From Nonomuraea typhae (lineage in GTDB: Bacteria; Actinomycetota; Actinomycetes; Streptosporangiales; Streptosporangiaceae): DNA of 64,000 nucleotides. The DNA lies in contig NZ_VRLV01000001.1 of the NCBI RefSeq assembly GCF_009760925.1, positions 558,001 to 622,000 of the forward strand, written 5' to 3'. The notes beneath the pieces are model-generated. The model saw nothing but the letters and a program-made list of their open reading frames with translations, did no database searches and was not told where the DNA came from. Position 1 is the stretch's first letter, and each line of letters begins with the position of its first letter. Positions 41,710 through 49,748 of this stretch are shown here, piece after piece. The translations under genes were made by a program, and so were the position numbers.

Positions 41710-42672
41710 TCAGTTGGCGTGGAGGGCGGCGTTGAGTTCGGTGCCGATGCCGGAGCGGGGGGCGGCTTCCACCGCGCCCGACTGGGAGTTGCGGCGGAAC
41801 AGCAGCCCGCTCGACCCCGACAGCTCCTTGCCCTTCACCACGCGCCCGTCCGGCAGCGCGATCTTGGTGCCGGCCGTGACGTACAGCCCGGCCTCGACCA
41901 CGCAGTCGTCGCCGAGCGAGATGCCCACGCCGGCGTTGGCCCCCAGCAGGCAGCGTTCGCCGATCGCGATGACCTCCTTGCCGCCGCCCGACAGCGTGCC
42001 CATGATGGAGGCGCCGCCGCCCACGTCCGAGCCGTCGCCGACGACCACGCCGGCCGAGATGCGGCCTTCGACCATGGAGGCGCCCAGCGTGCCGGCGTTG
42101 AAGTTGACGAAGCCCTCGTGCATGACGGTCGTGCCGGCGGCCAGGTGGGCGCCGAGGCGGACGCGGTCGGCGTCGGCGACGCGCACGCCGGACGGCAGCA
42201 CGTAGTCGACCATGCGGGGGAACTTGTCCACGCCGAAGACGGTCACGGCGCCCTTGGCGCGCAGGCGGACCCTGGTCTGCTCGAACCTCTCGACCGCGCA
42301 CGGCCCGTGGCTGGTCCACACGACGTTGGCCAGCAGCCCGAACAAGCCGTCCAGGTTCAGCCCGTGGGGACGCACCAGGCGCGCGGACAGCAGGTGGAGC
42401 CGCAGGTAGGCGTCGTGGGCGTCGGCCGGGGCCGCCGACAGTTTGGCGATGCCGGTGCGCACGGCGACGACCTCGACGCCGCGCACCGGGTCGGGGCCGG
42501 TCAGCGCCGCCAGGTCACCGGCCTCGTCGCCGAGCAGCTTCTCGGTGCCGCTGAAGCCGGGCTCACCCAGCTCGGGCGAGGGAAACCAGGTGTCGAGCAC
42601 GGTGCCGTCTGCGGCGATGGTGGCCAGGCCGATGCCGTGGGCGCCGGTCGCAGTGGGATCGATAGCAGTCAC
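41710..42672 (-). CDS. dapD: 2,3,4,5-tetrahydropyridine-2,6-dicarboxylate N-succinyltransferase
   Basis: 320 residues. It succinylates tetrahydrodipicolinate in the lysine/diaminopimelate pathway that feeds peptidoglycan. The N-domain is followed by a left-handed beta-helix of hexapeptide repeats ([55 protein letters not shown]), as in the long actinobacterial DapD. The start is taken as GTG 42672 (TAIDPTATG); a TTG 9 bp upstream is the alternative. It is separated from the adjoining PPOX-like gene by about 18 bp on the same strand. Confidence 0.93.
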   Translation of the reverse strand: MTAIDPTATGAHGIGLATIAADGTVLDTWFPSPELGEPGFSGTEKLLGDEAGDLAALTGPDPVRGVEVVAVRTGIAKLSAAPADAHDAYLRLHLLSARLVRPHGLNLDGLFGLLANVVWTSHGPCAVERFEQTRVRLRAKGAVTVFGVDKFPRMVDYVLPSGVRVADADRVRLGAHLAAGTTVMHEGFVNFNAGTLGASMVEGRISAGVVVGDGSDVGGGASIMGTLSGGGKEVIAIGERCLLGANAGVGISLGDDCVVEAGLYVTAGTKIALPDGRVVKGKELSGSSGLLFRRNSQSGAVEAAPRSGIGTELNAALHAN

Positions 42673-42690
42673 GGTGCCCAAAATACCGGG

Positions 42691-43110
42691 TCAGATGGTG
42701 CCGAGGTCCGCCGACAGCCAGTGCTCGGGCCGCATGTGGAAGGTGACGAGCACGGCCAGGTTCGACTGGCCGACGTACCCGCTGACGGCGTCGTCAGCCA
42801 TATACCGAGCGGCAATCCCAGTCATTTCCTCCACCGTTGTTGGATTTTTCGCGACAACCGGCCCTTCGACGGAGACATACCGATATGTCGGATGGATGCG
42901 CTGCGCCAGCATCGACACCCTGCCGGCCTTGCCGATGAGCTTCGCCTTGACCGAATCTCCGTCGGTCAGGAACGACACCAGCCCGCCCGGCGCGTAGTCG
43001 TACCAGATCGGCACGTTCAGCGGCGCCCGCCCCTCACCCGCATCCACCGCCACCGCCCCGATGTGCGGCCCGGCCAGAAACGCCTCCCGATCGGCAACGC
43101 TCAACGCCAC
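42691..43110 (-). CDS. Pyridoxamine 5'-phosphate oxidase-fold protein
   Basis: 139 residues with the split-barrel flavin-binding fold: FLAGPHIGAVAVDAGEGRAPLNVPIWYDY, GGLVSFLTDGDSVKAKLIGKAGRVSMLAQ and YRYVSVEGPVVA. The family includes FMN- and F420-binding oxidoreductases and haem utilisation proteins; cofactor cannot be decided. GTG start at 43110. Probably cotranscribed with dapD, with no pathway link evident. Confidence 0.8.
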   Translation of the reverse strand: MALSVADREAFLAGPHIGAVAVDAGEGRAPLNVPIWYDYAPGGLVSFLTDGDSVKAKLIGKAGRVSMLAQRIHPTYRYVSVEGPVVAKNPTTVEEMTGIAARYMADDAVSGYVGQSNLAVLVTFHMRPEHWLSADLGTI

Positions 43111-43189
43111 GGCAACCCCCCGAAGATCACGTCCTTGTCCCCGACCCTAGCTCTACCCATGCGAACGGCACCCCACTAGGGTCTGCCGC

Positions 43190-43564
43190 GTGCTGCTTCG
43201 GATGTATTTCACCGCCGCCGCCGACCTGGACCTTCTCCGGGGCCCGCAGGCACTGGGCCTGCCGTACGCGGCGGACTGGGAGTTCGGCGTCACCCTCGAC
43301 CAGCTCACCGCCGACCTGTTGGGCCGCGACGTGAGCGAGTTCGGCGACCACGTCAAGGTGGCGTGCGACAAGCAGTTCGCAGTGTGGCGGGCGCCGGCCG
43401 CGACCGTCGCCGGGTTGGCCGCGATCACCGACGAACGGCTGGCGGAATACTGCGAGGAGGAACTGCTGAGCCAGGAGGAGATCGCGGGCACGCGCGACCT
43501 GCGTGATGTGGCCGCTGCGGCCGTGGCGACCGGCAAGAACCTCTACCGCTGGTCGTTCGCCTGA
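43190..43564 (+). CDS. Hypothetical protein (124 aa)
   Basis: GTG-initiated 124-residue protein beginning LLRMYFTAAADLDLLRGPQALGLPYAADWEFG. It is soluble, acidic and mostly helical (LDQLTADLLGRDVSEFGDHVKV, DERLAEYCEEELLSQEE). No domain recognised. The last 22 bp overlap the 3' end of the convergent pentapeptide-repeat gene. Divergent from the PPOX-like gene 80 bp away. Confidence 0.6.
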   Translation: MLLRMYFTAAADLDLLRGPQALGLPYAADWEFGVTLDQLTADLLGRDVSEFGDHVKVACDKQFAVWRAPAATVAGLAAITDERLAEYCEEELLSQEEIAGTRDLRDVAAAAVATGKNLYRWSFA

Positions 43565-44187
43565 CCGCGCAGGGCGTCGAACAACTCCTGCTTGCGCCAG
43601 GGCGGCAGCTTGTAGCCCAGGTCCGAGCGCACCAGGAGCGCGTAGCCATCCTCCCGCGACCGATGAACCAGCGACTCGAGGGCGTGCTCCGCGATCCGGC
43701 GGTGCCGCTCCTCCGGCCAGGTCCCGACGATCTGGTGTGCGGTTCGCGCCCGTTCGGCGGCGCGGTCGATCAGCGCGTGATCGGGCCGGTCGGGCATCCG
43801 CTGCGTGTGGAAGTCGACGCCGTCGAAGCTCACCCCCGCCAGGTCGGCCTCGGTGAAGTCGTTCCCGGTGACCTCATCGCCCCAGAACACCAGACCCTTG
43901 TTCCGCCCGGTGAAGACGCAGTCCACGAAGTCGACGTCGTCGCCGACGCCGGTCAGGCGGGATCGGTCGAACAGGCACCGCTCGAAGCGCGCCCGATGCC
44001 ACATGGAGGACGTGATGCGGGTGCGCCGGAACACGCAGTCGACGAAACGGGAGTTGAAGACCGCCAGGTAGTCGAAGCCAGCCCGGGTGAAGTCACAGCG
44101 TTCGAGGACACAGCCCATGATCCACAGGTCCTCATCTTGAAGTCCGGAAAAATCCGTGTCTGTGTAGACCTGCTCTGACCACTCCAC
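43543..44187 (-). CDS. Pentapeptide-repeat protein with helical C-terminal domain
   Basis: 214 residues. Residues ~10-125 contain A(D/N)LXX-type repeats such as CDFTRAGFDYLAVFNSRFVDCVFRRTRI and ADLAGVSFDGVDF, expected to fold into a right-handed quadrilateral beta-helix. The remaining ~85 residues are helical and charged (RAAERARTAHQIVGTWPEERHRRIAEHALESL). Pentapeptide proteins include gyrase-protecting DNA mimics, but most are uncharacterised. The start is GTG 44187, just 7 bp from the neighbouring kinase remnant. Confidence 0.82.
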   Translation of the reverse strand: MEWSEQVYTDTDFSGLQDEDLWIMGCVLERCDFTRAGFDYLAVFNSRFVDCVFRRTRITSSMWHRARFERCLFDRSRLTGVGDDVDFVDCVFTGRNKGLVFWGDEVTGNDFTEADLAGVSFDGVDFHTQRMPDRPDHALIDRAAERARTAHQIVGTWPEERHRRIAEHALESLVHRSREDGYALLVRSDLGYKLPPWRKQELFDALRGQANDQR

Positions 44188-44194
44188 CAGCGGA

Positions 44195-44662
44195 TCATAC
44201 GGCCCGCCCGCCGTACGCAGGCTGAAGGACGCCGAACGCCACCCTGACCGTCAGGCCGCCTCCGGGGTTGGCCGTGGCCGAGACGGTCGCGTCGTGGGCC
44301 CGGGCGATGGAGGCCACGATCGACAACCCCAGCCCCACCCCCTCGCCCGGTGTGTGCTGGCGTTCGTGCAGGCGGCGGAACGGCTCGAACAGCAACGGCA
44401 CCACCTCGGCGGGCACCTCGGGGCCGGTGTTCGACACCGTCAGGCCCTCGGGCCCGGTGGTGATCTCCACCCGGCCGCCGGGGTGGTTGTGACGGACGGC
44501 GTTGGCCACCAGGTTCTGGACCAGGCGCTCCAGCAGGACCGGGTCGCCCGGGACCACCAAAGGCTCGCCGCGGACCTCGGCGCCCGCGTCGTCGCCCAGT
44601 GCCGCCGCGATGTCGTGCACGGCCACCGGCTCGCGCCGCTCCAGGCCCTGCTCGGACGCCGA
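44195..44662 (-). pseudogene. 3' fragment of a sensor histidine kinase (ATPase domain only)
   Basis: About 155 residues of a histidine kinase C-terminus: SEQGLERREPVAVHDIAAAL, N-box LVQNLVANAVRHNHPGG, G1-like VSNTGPEVP, F-box LFEPFRRL and G2 GEGVGLGLSIVASIARAH. The sensor, HAMP and His-phosphorylation parts are missing. To the right, the minus-strand reading frame runs antisense through an ABC ATPase gene. No partner response regulator gene is nearby. The gene was cut at about 44662 by a rearrangement. Confidence 0.8.
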
Positions 44663-45211
44663 CCCTCCGGCTCCGGCAAGTCCACGCTCCTGCACATCGT
44701 CGGCACGCTCGACCTGCCCACCAGCGGCGGCGTCCGCATCGTCGGCCACGAGGCGGCCGCGCTGCGCGACCGTGAGCTGTCGGCGCTGCGCGCCCGGCAC
44801 ATCGGCTTCGTCTTCCAGGCGTTCCACCTCATGCCCGGCGTCACCGCCCTGGACAACGTGGCCGACGGCCTCCTGTACACCGGCCTGCCCGCCGCCGTGC
44901 GCCGCCGCCGGGCCGCGGCGGCCCTCGACCGCGTCGGCCTGGCCGACCGCATGTCCCACCGGCCCCACGAGCTGTCCGGCGGGCAGAAACAGCGCGTCGC
45001 CATCGCCAGGGCGGTCGTCGGCGCGCCCGACCTGCTGCTGGCCGACGAACCCACCGGCGCCCTGGACAGCGCGTCCGGCGGTGCCGTACTCGAGCTTCTG
45101 CACGAGCTGAATCGCGAGGGCGCGACCATCGCGGTCATCACCCACGACGCCGAGATCGCCGCCACCCTGCCGCGGCAGGTGCGCGTGCGCGACGGGCGGG
45201 TGATCGGCTGA
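44663..45211 (+). pseudogene. 5'-truncated ABC transporter ATP-binding gene (MacB/LolD type)
   Basis: The frame enters in the middle of Walker A: PSGSGKSTLLHIVG is preceded by residues encoded antisense to the kinase fragment, so the first Gly of the P-loop and about 40 N-terminal residues are gone. The rest is complete: RHIGFVFQAFHLMP (Q-loop), LSGGQKQRVAIARA, LLLADEPTGALDS, ITHDAEIAA. The stop overlaps the permease start (TGATG). Without its first beta-strands the ATPase is probably inactive unless a chimeric start is used. Confidence 0.75.
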
Positions 45212-46404
45212 TGGCCGGACTGGCTCCCGCCCGGCTGCGGCCCCGCGACGTCGCCCTGGTCGGGTCGGCCGGGCTGCGCAACCGGCCCATGCGCGTGGTG
45301 CTGTCGGCGCTCGGCATCGCGATCGGCATCGCCACCATGATCGCCGTGGTCGGCATCTCGGCCTCCAGCAGGGAACAGCTCATGCGTCAGCTCGACAGCC
45401 TGGGCACCAACATGCTCGTCGTGACGCCCGGCGACTCGATGTTCTCCGGCGAGGCGGCCGAACTTCCCAAGGAGGCGCCCGCGATGGCCGCCCGGATCGC
45501 CGGCGTCGAGCGGGTGGCAGCCATCGGCGGCGTCGCCCATTCCGTCTATCGCAGCGACCGGATCGACGAACGCGACACCAACGGCATCACCGTCGCGGCC
45601 GCCCAGGAGTCCCTGCTGCGCACGCTGCGCGGCAGCATGGCCACGGGCGCCTGGCTCAACGCCGCCACCGGCCGCTACCCCTCCGTCGTCCTCGGCCACG
45701 TCGCCGCCCGCAGGCTCGGCATCACCGAACCCGGCCGCCAGGTCTACATCGGCGGCCGCTACTTCACCGTGACCGGCATCCTGGCCCCGCTGCCGATGGC
45801 CGAGGAGATCGAGCGCTCCGCCCTGGTGGGCTGGCACGCCGCCCAGGACCTGCTGGGCTTCGACGGCCATCCGAGCGCCATCTACGAACGCTCCACCGAC
45901 GAGAGCGTGGTGAAGGTCCGCGACCTGCTGCCCCGCACGGTCAGCCCGCGGCACCCGGAGGAGGTCGAGGTGACGGACCCGTCCTCGGCCCTGCAGGCCA
46001 AGGCGGCCTCGGCCGGCGCCTTCACCAACCTCCTGCTCGGCCTGGGCGGCGTCGCCCTCCTGGTCGGCGGCGTGGGGGTGGCCAACACCATGATCATCTC
46101 GGTGCTGGAGCGCCGCCACGAGATCGGCCTGCGCCGCGCCCTGGGCGCCACCCGGGGGCAGATCCGCCTGCAGTTCGTGGCGGAGTCGCTGCTGCTGTCG
46201 GGGCTCGGCGGGCTCGCGGGCGTGCTCCTGGGCGCAGCGGCCACCTGGGTGTTCGCGCTGGCGGGGGGAATGCCGTGGGTGGTGCCGCTCTGGGCGGTCA
46301 TCGGAGGCTTCGCCGCCACTCTGGTCATCGGCACCGTGGCCGGGCTCTATCCGGCGGTGCGGGCCGCCCGCGTGTCGCCGACGCTGGCGCTGCACGCGGG
46401 CTAG
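45211..46404 (+). CDS. MacB-like ABC transporter permease (FtsX family)
   Basis: 397 residues, complete. One N-terminal transmembrane helix (VVLSALGIAIGIATMIAVVGIS), a MacB periplasmic core domain of ~200 residues (GTNMLVVTPGDSMFSGE..., ITEPGRQVYIGGRYFTVTGIL), then three C-terminal helices with the FtsX signature ISVLERRHEIGLRRALGATRGQIRLQF. Such permeases partner an ATPase to move lipids, peptides or drugs or transmit mechanical force. Its ATPase partner gene directly upstream is truncated, so it may be an orphan. It ends 12 bp before the tRNA-Leu 3' end. Confidence 0.9.
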   Translation: MAGLAPARLRPRDVALVGSAGLRNRPMRVVLSALGIAIGIATMIAVVGISASSREQLMRQLDSLGTNMLVVTPGDSMFSGEAAELPKEAPAMAARIAGVERVAAIGGVAHSVYRSDRIDERDTNGITVAAAQESLLRTLRGSMATGAWLNAATGRYPSVVLGHVAARRLGITEPGRQVYIGGRYFTVTGILAPLPMAEEIERSALVGWHAAQDLLGFDGHPSAIYERSTDESVVKVRDLLPRTVSPRHPEEVEVTDPSSALQAKAASAGAFTNLLLGLGGVALLVGGVGVANTMIISVLERRHEIGLRRALGATRGQIRLQFVAESLLLSGLGGLAGVLLGAAATWVFALAGGMPWVVPLWAVIGGFAATLVIGTVAGLYPAVRAARVSPTLALHAG

Positions 46405-46416
46405 GGAGCTGAGGGG

Positions 46417-46500
46417 TGCCGGAAGCGGGACTCGAACCCGCACGCCCTTTCGAGCAGGCGCTTTTGAGGCGCCGATGTCTGCCTATTCCATCATTCCGGC
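46417..46500 (-). tRNA. tRNA-Leu (anticodon CAA)
   Basis: An 84-nt class-II tRNA on the minus strand. Acceptor stem GCCGGAA/TTCCGGC, anticodon stem GGCGC/GCGCC with loop CTCAAAA (anticodon CAA, reading UUG), a variable arm of the extended Leu type, and T-arm GCGGGTTCGAGTCCCGC. The discriminator is A. The 3' CCA is not fully encoded (ACCC follows). Confidence 0.95.
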
Positions 46501-46607
46501 TGGTGAATCGGGAAATGTCCCGATCTGATCCGGGACCCATACCTGAGATGATCAGGAAGGGGCACCGGCGTGGATCTAATGTAGCGGACATCGGTACTCT
46601 TCTGCTC

Positions 46608-47201
46608 GTGAGTACGCAGCGGCGAGTGGTGATCGCGGAAGACGAGGCGCTGATCCGCCTCGACCTCAAGGAGATGCTTGAGGAAGACGGCTACGTCGTC
46701 GTCGGCGAAGCGGGCGACGGCGAGCAGGCGATCCTGCTGGCCACGCAGCTCAAACCCGACCTGGTCATCCTCGACGTCAAAATGCCCGTGCTGGACGGCA
46801 TCTCCGCCGCCGAGCGCATCGTCGCCGACCGGGTCGCCCCGTGCCTGATCCTCACCGCCTTCTCCCAGCGCGACCTGGTCGAGCGGGCCAGGGACGCGGG
46901 CGCGATGGCCTACCTGGTCAAGCCGTTCACCAAGGCGGACCTGGTGCCCGCGATCGAGATGGCGGTCAGCAGGCACGAGGAGATGGTGGCGCTGGCCGAG
47001 GAGGTCTCCAGCCTGTCGGAGCGGCTGGAGACCCGCAAGCTGGTCGAACGGGCCAAGGGCCTGCTCATGGCCGCGCACGGGTGGAGCGAGCCGCAGGCGT
47101 TCCGCTGGATCCAGAAGGCGTCCATGGACCGGCGGCTGAGCATGCGCGAGGTGGCGCAGATCGTGGTGGCCGACGCGGCCAAGGCCATCGGAGACGCATA
47201 G
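46608..47201 (+). CDS. pdtaR: ANTAR-domain response regulator (PdtaR type)
   Basis: 197 residues. Receiver domain: AEDEALIRLDLKEML with acidic pocket, phospho-acceptor Asp in LVILDVKMPVLDG, and the Lys in YLVKPF. A coiled coil (EEVSSLSERLETRKLVER) leads to the ANTAR RNA-binding domain AKGLLMAAHGWSEPQAFRWIQKASMDRRLSMREVAQIVV. PdtaR proteins bind paired hairpins in nascent mRNA and prevent termination; their kinase partner (PdtaS) is usually encoded elsewhere. GTG 46608 is chosen from homologue N-termini. It is divergent from the tRNA and conserved at this position near polA and pyk. Confidence 0.92.
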   Translation: MSTQRRVVIAEDEALIRLDLKEMLEEDGYVVVGEAGDGEQAILLATQLKPDLVILDVKMPVLDGISAAERIVADRVAPCLILTAFSQRDLVERARDAGAMAYLVKPFTKADLVPAIEMAVSRHEEMVALAEEVSSLSERLETRKLVERAKGLLMAAHGWSEPQAFRWIQKASMDRRLSMREVAQIVVADAAKAIGDA

Positions 47202-47224
47202 CCGCCCGGAGATTCATCGCCGCC

Positions 47225-47241
47225 GCGGGCTCACAGCCCGC
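47225..47241. terminator. Short bidirectional hairpin after pdtaR
   Basis: GCGGGCT-CAC-AGCCCGC lies 24 bp after pdtaR and overlaps the last codons of the convergent lipoprotein gene. No T-run follows, so its efficiency is uncertain. Confidence 0.5.
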
Positions 47242-48070
47242 AGGTCTTGCGGGCGTAGCCGAGGATGAGCTCGTCCAGGCGCCCGCCGGGGGTCTGGACG
47301 GCGTCCGAGCGGAACACCAGATACCTCGGCTCGCCGGCGCCTAGCGCCACGCGGGCGTTGAAGAGCATGGCGATCTTGGCTTCGGCGAAGGCGTGGGGGT
47401 CGCAGCGGCCGGGGGTGATCCGGACGGGGATGTCCAGTTGCGCCGTGCCCGGTGCGAGCGTCGCGCCGTCGGCTTTCAGCTCATAGTGGACGTTGCCTGA
47501 CAACTCCTTGATGGTCACGGCTTCGTTGCCATTGCGTCTCCTGACGGTAACAACGCCGTGGAGAGCCTTGTCCTTCTCCTCCCACGCCGGGCCGAAGCCG
47601 ATCTCGACCGCCTGCTTGACGAGGAACGCCTCACACTCCTCGGCGAACAGCTTGCGCAGCAGCGGGTCGGGGTGGGGGAGCGCCCAGGTCACCTCGCGCA
47701 GCGGCCCGTCACCGGTCCTGACGTGCGCGACCACCGTCGCCGGGCGCAGGTCCGGTACGGCTCCCGCCGCGCAGTTGGCCTCGCCGTACGGGATGCGCAG
47801 CGCGACCGGGACGGTCTTGACGGCGGTGTCCATCCGCGCGAAGGCGGTGTCCTTGAAGGAAGGGCCGGTCAGGCGCACGTCGGAGACCCAGACGGGGGTG
47901 CTCGCGCTGTTGGCCATGAGCACGCTGAGCATGTGCTTGGGCATGTCGGATCGGCCCTGCGTGAGGGTGACGGTGAGGCCGGGCGGCGGGGCCGTCGAGG
48001 GGGGCTCTGGAGTGCCTGCGCAGGCGGCCGTGAGCAGGGCCAGGGCGATGAGGGAGGTGGTGCGCTTCAC
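47231..48070 (-). CDS. Lipoprotein of unknown function (279 aa)
   Basis: 279 residues with a lipoprotein leader ALALLTAAC (Cys17) followed by a short Pro/Ser/Thr linker. The body has beta-strand character with Cys at ANCAAGAVP, EECEAF, GRCDPHAF and the C-terminal KTCGL, enough for two disulfides. Segments such as TVTLTQGRSDMPKHMLSVLMANSASTPVWVSDVRL read as immunoglobulin-like strands. No family recognised. It faces the first binding-protein gene across a 178-bp divergent region. Confidence 0.7.
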   Translation of the reverse strand: MKRTTSLIALALLTAACAGTPEPPSTAPPPGLTVTLTQGRSDMPKHMLSVLMANSASTPVWVSDVRLTGPSFKDTAFARMDTAVKTVPVALRIPYGEANCAAGAVPDLRPATVVAHVRTGDGPLREVTWALPHPDPLLRKLFAEECEAFLVKQAVEIGFGPAWEEKDKALHGVVTVRRRNGNEAVTIKELSGNVHYELKADGATLAPGTAQLDIPVRITPGRCDPHAFAEAKIAMLFNARVALGAGEPRYLVFRSDAVQTPGGRLDELILGYARKTCGL

Positions 48071-48109
48071 ATCGCCACAGTAGGCGGGGGCGGCGGTGGC
48101 GCCAGGTTA

Positions 48110-48137
48110 AGGAGTCGTCACGACTGCGCATCGTAAG
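48110..48137. promoter_or_regulatory. Conserved dyad element upstream of binding protein gene 1
   Basis: AGGAGTCGTCACGACTGCGC begins here; AGTCGT-C-ACGACT (48113-48125) is a perfect dyad. A similar sequence lies upstream of the second binding-protein gene at 49603, at about the same distance from the start codon (139 versus 146 bp). Confidence 0.5.
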
Positions 48138-48248
48138 GTCCCGGCCGCTCCCGCCGGATATTTCGGGAGTCATGCTGATCGTGGATTTCGCGAACTCCAC
48201 ATCCCTAGCACCAAGTTCCACTGCACGTCTGGATGAAGGAGACAATCC

Positions 48249-49538
48249 ATGATTCGGCGAGCGTTGGCCGCCGTGACCGCGGCGGTCTCGGCCCTCGCAC
48301 TCGCGGCCTGCGGAGGCACCGGCACCGACCGGGCCGGGACCCCGGCGGGCGGGTCGTCATCGGCGGCGGGGCCGTCCGCCGCTCAGGGTGACGGCACCCT
48401 GAGCCTGGGTACCGTGCTGCCCCAGACCGGCAGCCTGTCCTACCTGGGCCCGCCCATGTTCGCCGGCGTCGACCTGGCGGTGAAGGAGATCAACGCCGCG
48501 GGCGGCGTCCTCGGCAAGCAGATCTCCGTCGCGCACACCGACTCCGGCGACACCACGACCCAGATCGCCGCCCAGTCCTCCGACAGCCTGCTGGCCAAGA
48601 AGGTCGACGCGATCGTGGGCGCGGCGGCGTCGTCGGTGTCGCTGACGATCCTCGACAAGATCACCGGCTCGGGGACGCTGATGTTCTCGCCTTCGGCGAC
48701 AGGCATCGAGCTGACCAACGCCAAGGACGACGGCCTGTTCTGGCGTACGGCGCCGCCGGACGTGCTGCAGGGCCGGGTGCTGGGCGACCTGGCGGTCTCG
48801 CAGGGCGACGACACCGTCGCCATCGTGGCCATGCAGGACGCCTACGGCTCCGGCCTGGCCGATTCGACCGAGAAGGCTGTCCTCGCCGGCGGGGGCGAGG
48901 TCGTGGAGAAGATTCTCTACGATCCCAAGGCGGCCGACTTCTCGGCCGACGTGGCCAAGGTGAAGGCGAAGAACCCGAAGGGCATCGTGCTCATCGGCTT
49001 CGCCGAGACCAGCAAGCTCGTGCAGGAGCTGGTCAAGCAGGGCCTGAGCAGCGACAAGCACCACTGGTACATGGTGGACGGCAACCTGTCGAACACCAAC
49101 TACCTGAAGTTCCCGAAGGGCACGATGAAGGGCGTCAAGGGCACGCTGCCGGGCTCCGAGGCGCCCGGGCCGTTCCAGAAGCGCCTGCTGGCCGTCAACC
49201 CGAAGCTGGACGTCTTCAGCTACGGGCCGGAGGCATACGACGCGGTCAACCTGATCGCCCTGGCCGCCGAACTGGCCAAGAGCGACGCGGGCACGGCGAT
49301 CGCCGGCAAACTCGCCGACGTCAGCAAGGGCGGCGAGAAGTGCAGCGACTTCAAAACCTGCGCCGAGCTTCTCAAGGCCGGCAAGGACGTCGACTATGAC
49401 GGCGTGAGCGGCCCGGTGGAGTTCAACGACGCGGGCGACCCGGCGACCGCCACGATTGGCATCTACCAATTCGGGGAGGACAACACCTTCAACGCGGCGA
49501 AGGCGCTGGAGTATCGATCGGGGAACATCTCCGGGTAA
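48249..49538 (+). CDS. Branched-chain amino acid ABC transporter substrate-binding protein (copy 1)
   Basis: 429 residues. A lipoprotein leader (ALALAACGG) precedes a type-I periplasmic-binding fold of the LivJ/LivK kind: GTVLPQTGSLSYLGPPMFAGVDLAVKEINAAGGVLGKQ, HTDSGDTTTQIAAQ, GAAASSVSLTILDKITGSGTLMFSPSAT, and a C-terminal hinge. It captures leucine/isoleucine/valine or a related solute for the LivHMGF transporter encoded on the opposite strand downstream. AAGGAGA lies 6-7 nt before ATG. Closely related to the next gene; the long duplicated stretch differs mainly at third positions. Confidence 0.92.
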   Translation: MIRRALAAVTAAVSALALAACGGTGTDRAGTPAGGSSSAAGPSAAQGDGTLSLGTVLPQTGSLSYLGPPMFAGVDLAVKEINAAGGVLGKQISVAHTDSGDTTTQIAAQSSDSLLAKKVDAIVGAAASSVSLTILDKITGSGTLMFSPSATGIELTNAKDDGLFWRTAPPDVLQGRVLGDLAVSQGDDTVAIVAMQDAYGSGLADSTEKAVLAGGGEVVEKILYDPKAADFSADVAKVKAKNPKGIVLIGFAETSKLVQELVKQGLSSDKHHWYMVDGNLSNTNYLKFPKGTMKGVKGTLPGSEAPGPFQKRLLAVNPKLDVFSYGPEAYDAVNLIALAAELAKSDAGTAIAGKLADVSKGGEKCSDFKTCAELLKAGKDVDYDGVSGPVEFNDAGDPATATIGIYQFGEDNTFNAAKALEYRSGNISG

Positions 49539-49544
49539 CTGCCG

Positions 49545-49580
49545 GGTAGCGGCCGGTTTCCCAGGTCACCGGCCGCTACC
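49545..49580 (+). terminator. Terminator after binding protein gene 1
   Basis: GGTAGCGGCCGGT and ACCGGCCGCTACC (13-bp perfect stem, 10-nt loop) followed by TGCGGGTTTT, 7 bp after the stop codon. Confidence 0.85.
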
Positions 49581-49602
49581 TGCGGGTTTTGTCGATAAGT
49601 TG

Positions 49603-49629
49603 AGGAGTGATTACGACTCAGCATCCAAG
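49603..49629. promoter_or_regulatory. Conserved dyad element upstream of binding protein gene 2
   Basis: AGGAGTGATTACGACT followed by CAGCATCCAAG matches the element at 48110 (AGGAGTCGTCACGACT, GCGCATCGTAAG). Here the dyad is GAGT-N7-ACTC. Conservation between two duplicated promoters suggests a protein-binding site or core promoter. Confidence 0.5.
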
Positions 49630-49748
49630 TGCCGACAGTTCTTCCAGGCATCTAGCTGAACGCTCACGGCTTTTTGTACGTTTCGCTCATTCGATCGGGA
49701 CCGTCGGCGGTGCTGACAGCCTCCCGGCCTGGATGAAGGAGACACTTC

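Noticed and set aside
40473..41735. Plus-strand frame running out of pyk into the repeat region
   Set aside because: The first half is pyk out of frame and the second half reads the tandem repeats; no ribosome site or protein family.
44195..45145. A complete 316-residue histidine kinase on the minus strand
   Set aside because: Only the C-terminal half is kinase-like; the N-terminal half is the antisense of an ABC ATPase. Listed as a pseudogene fragment instead.
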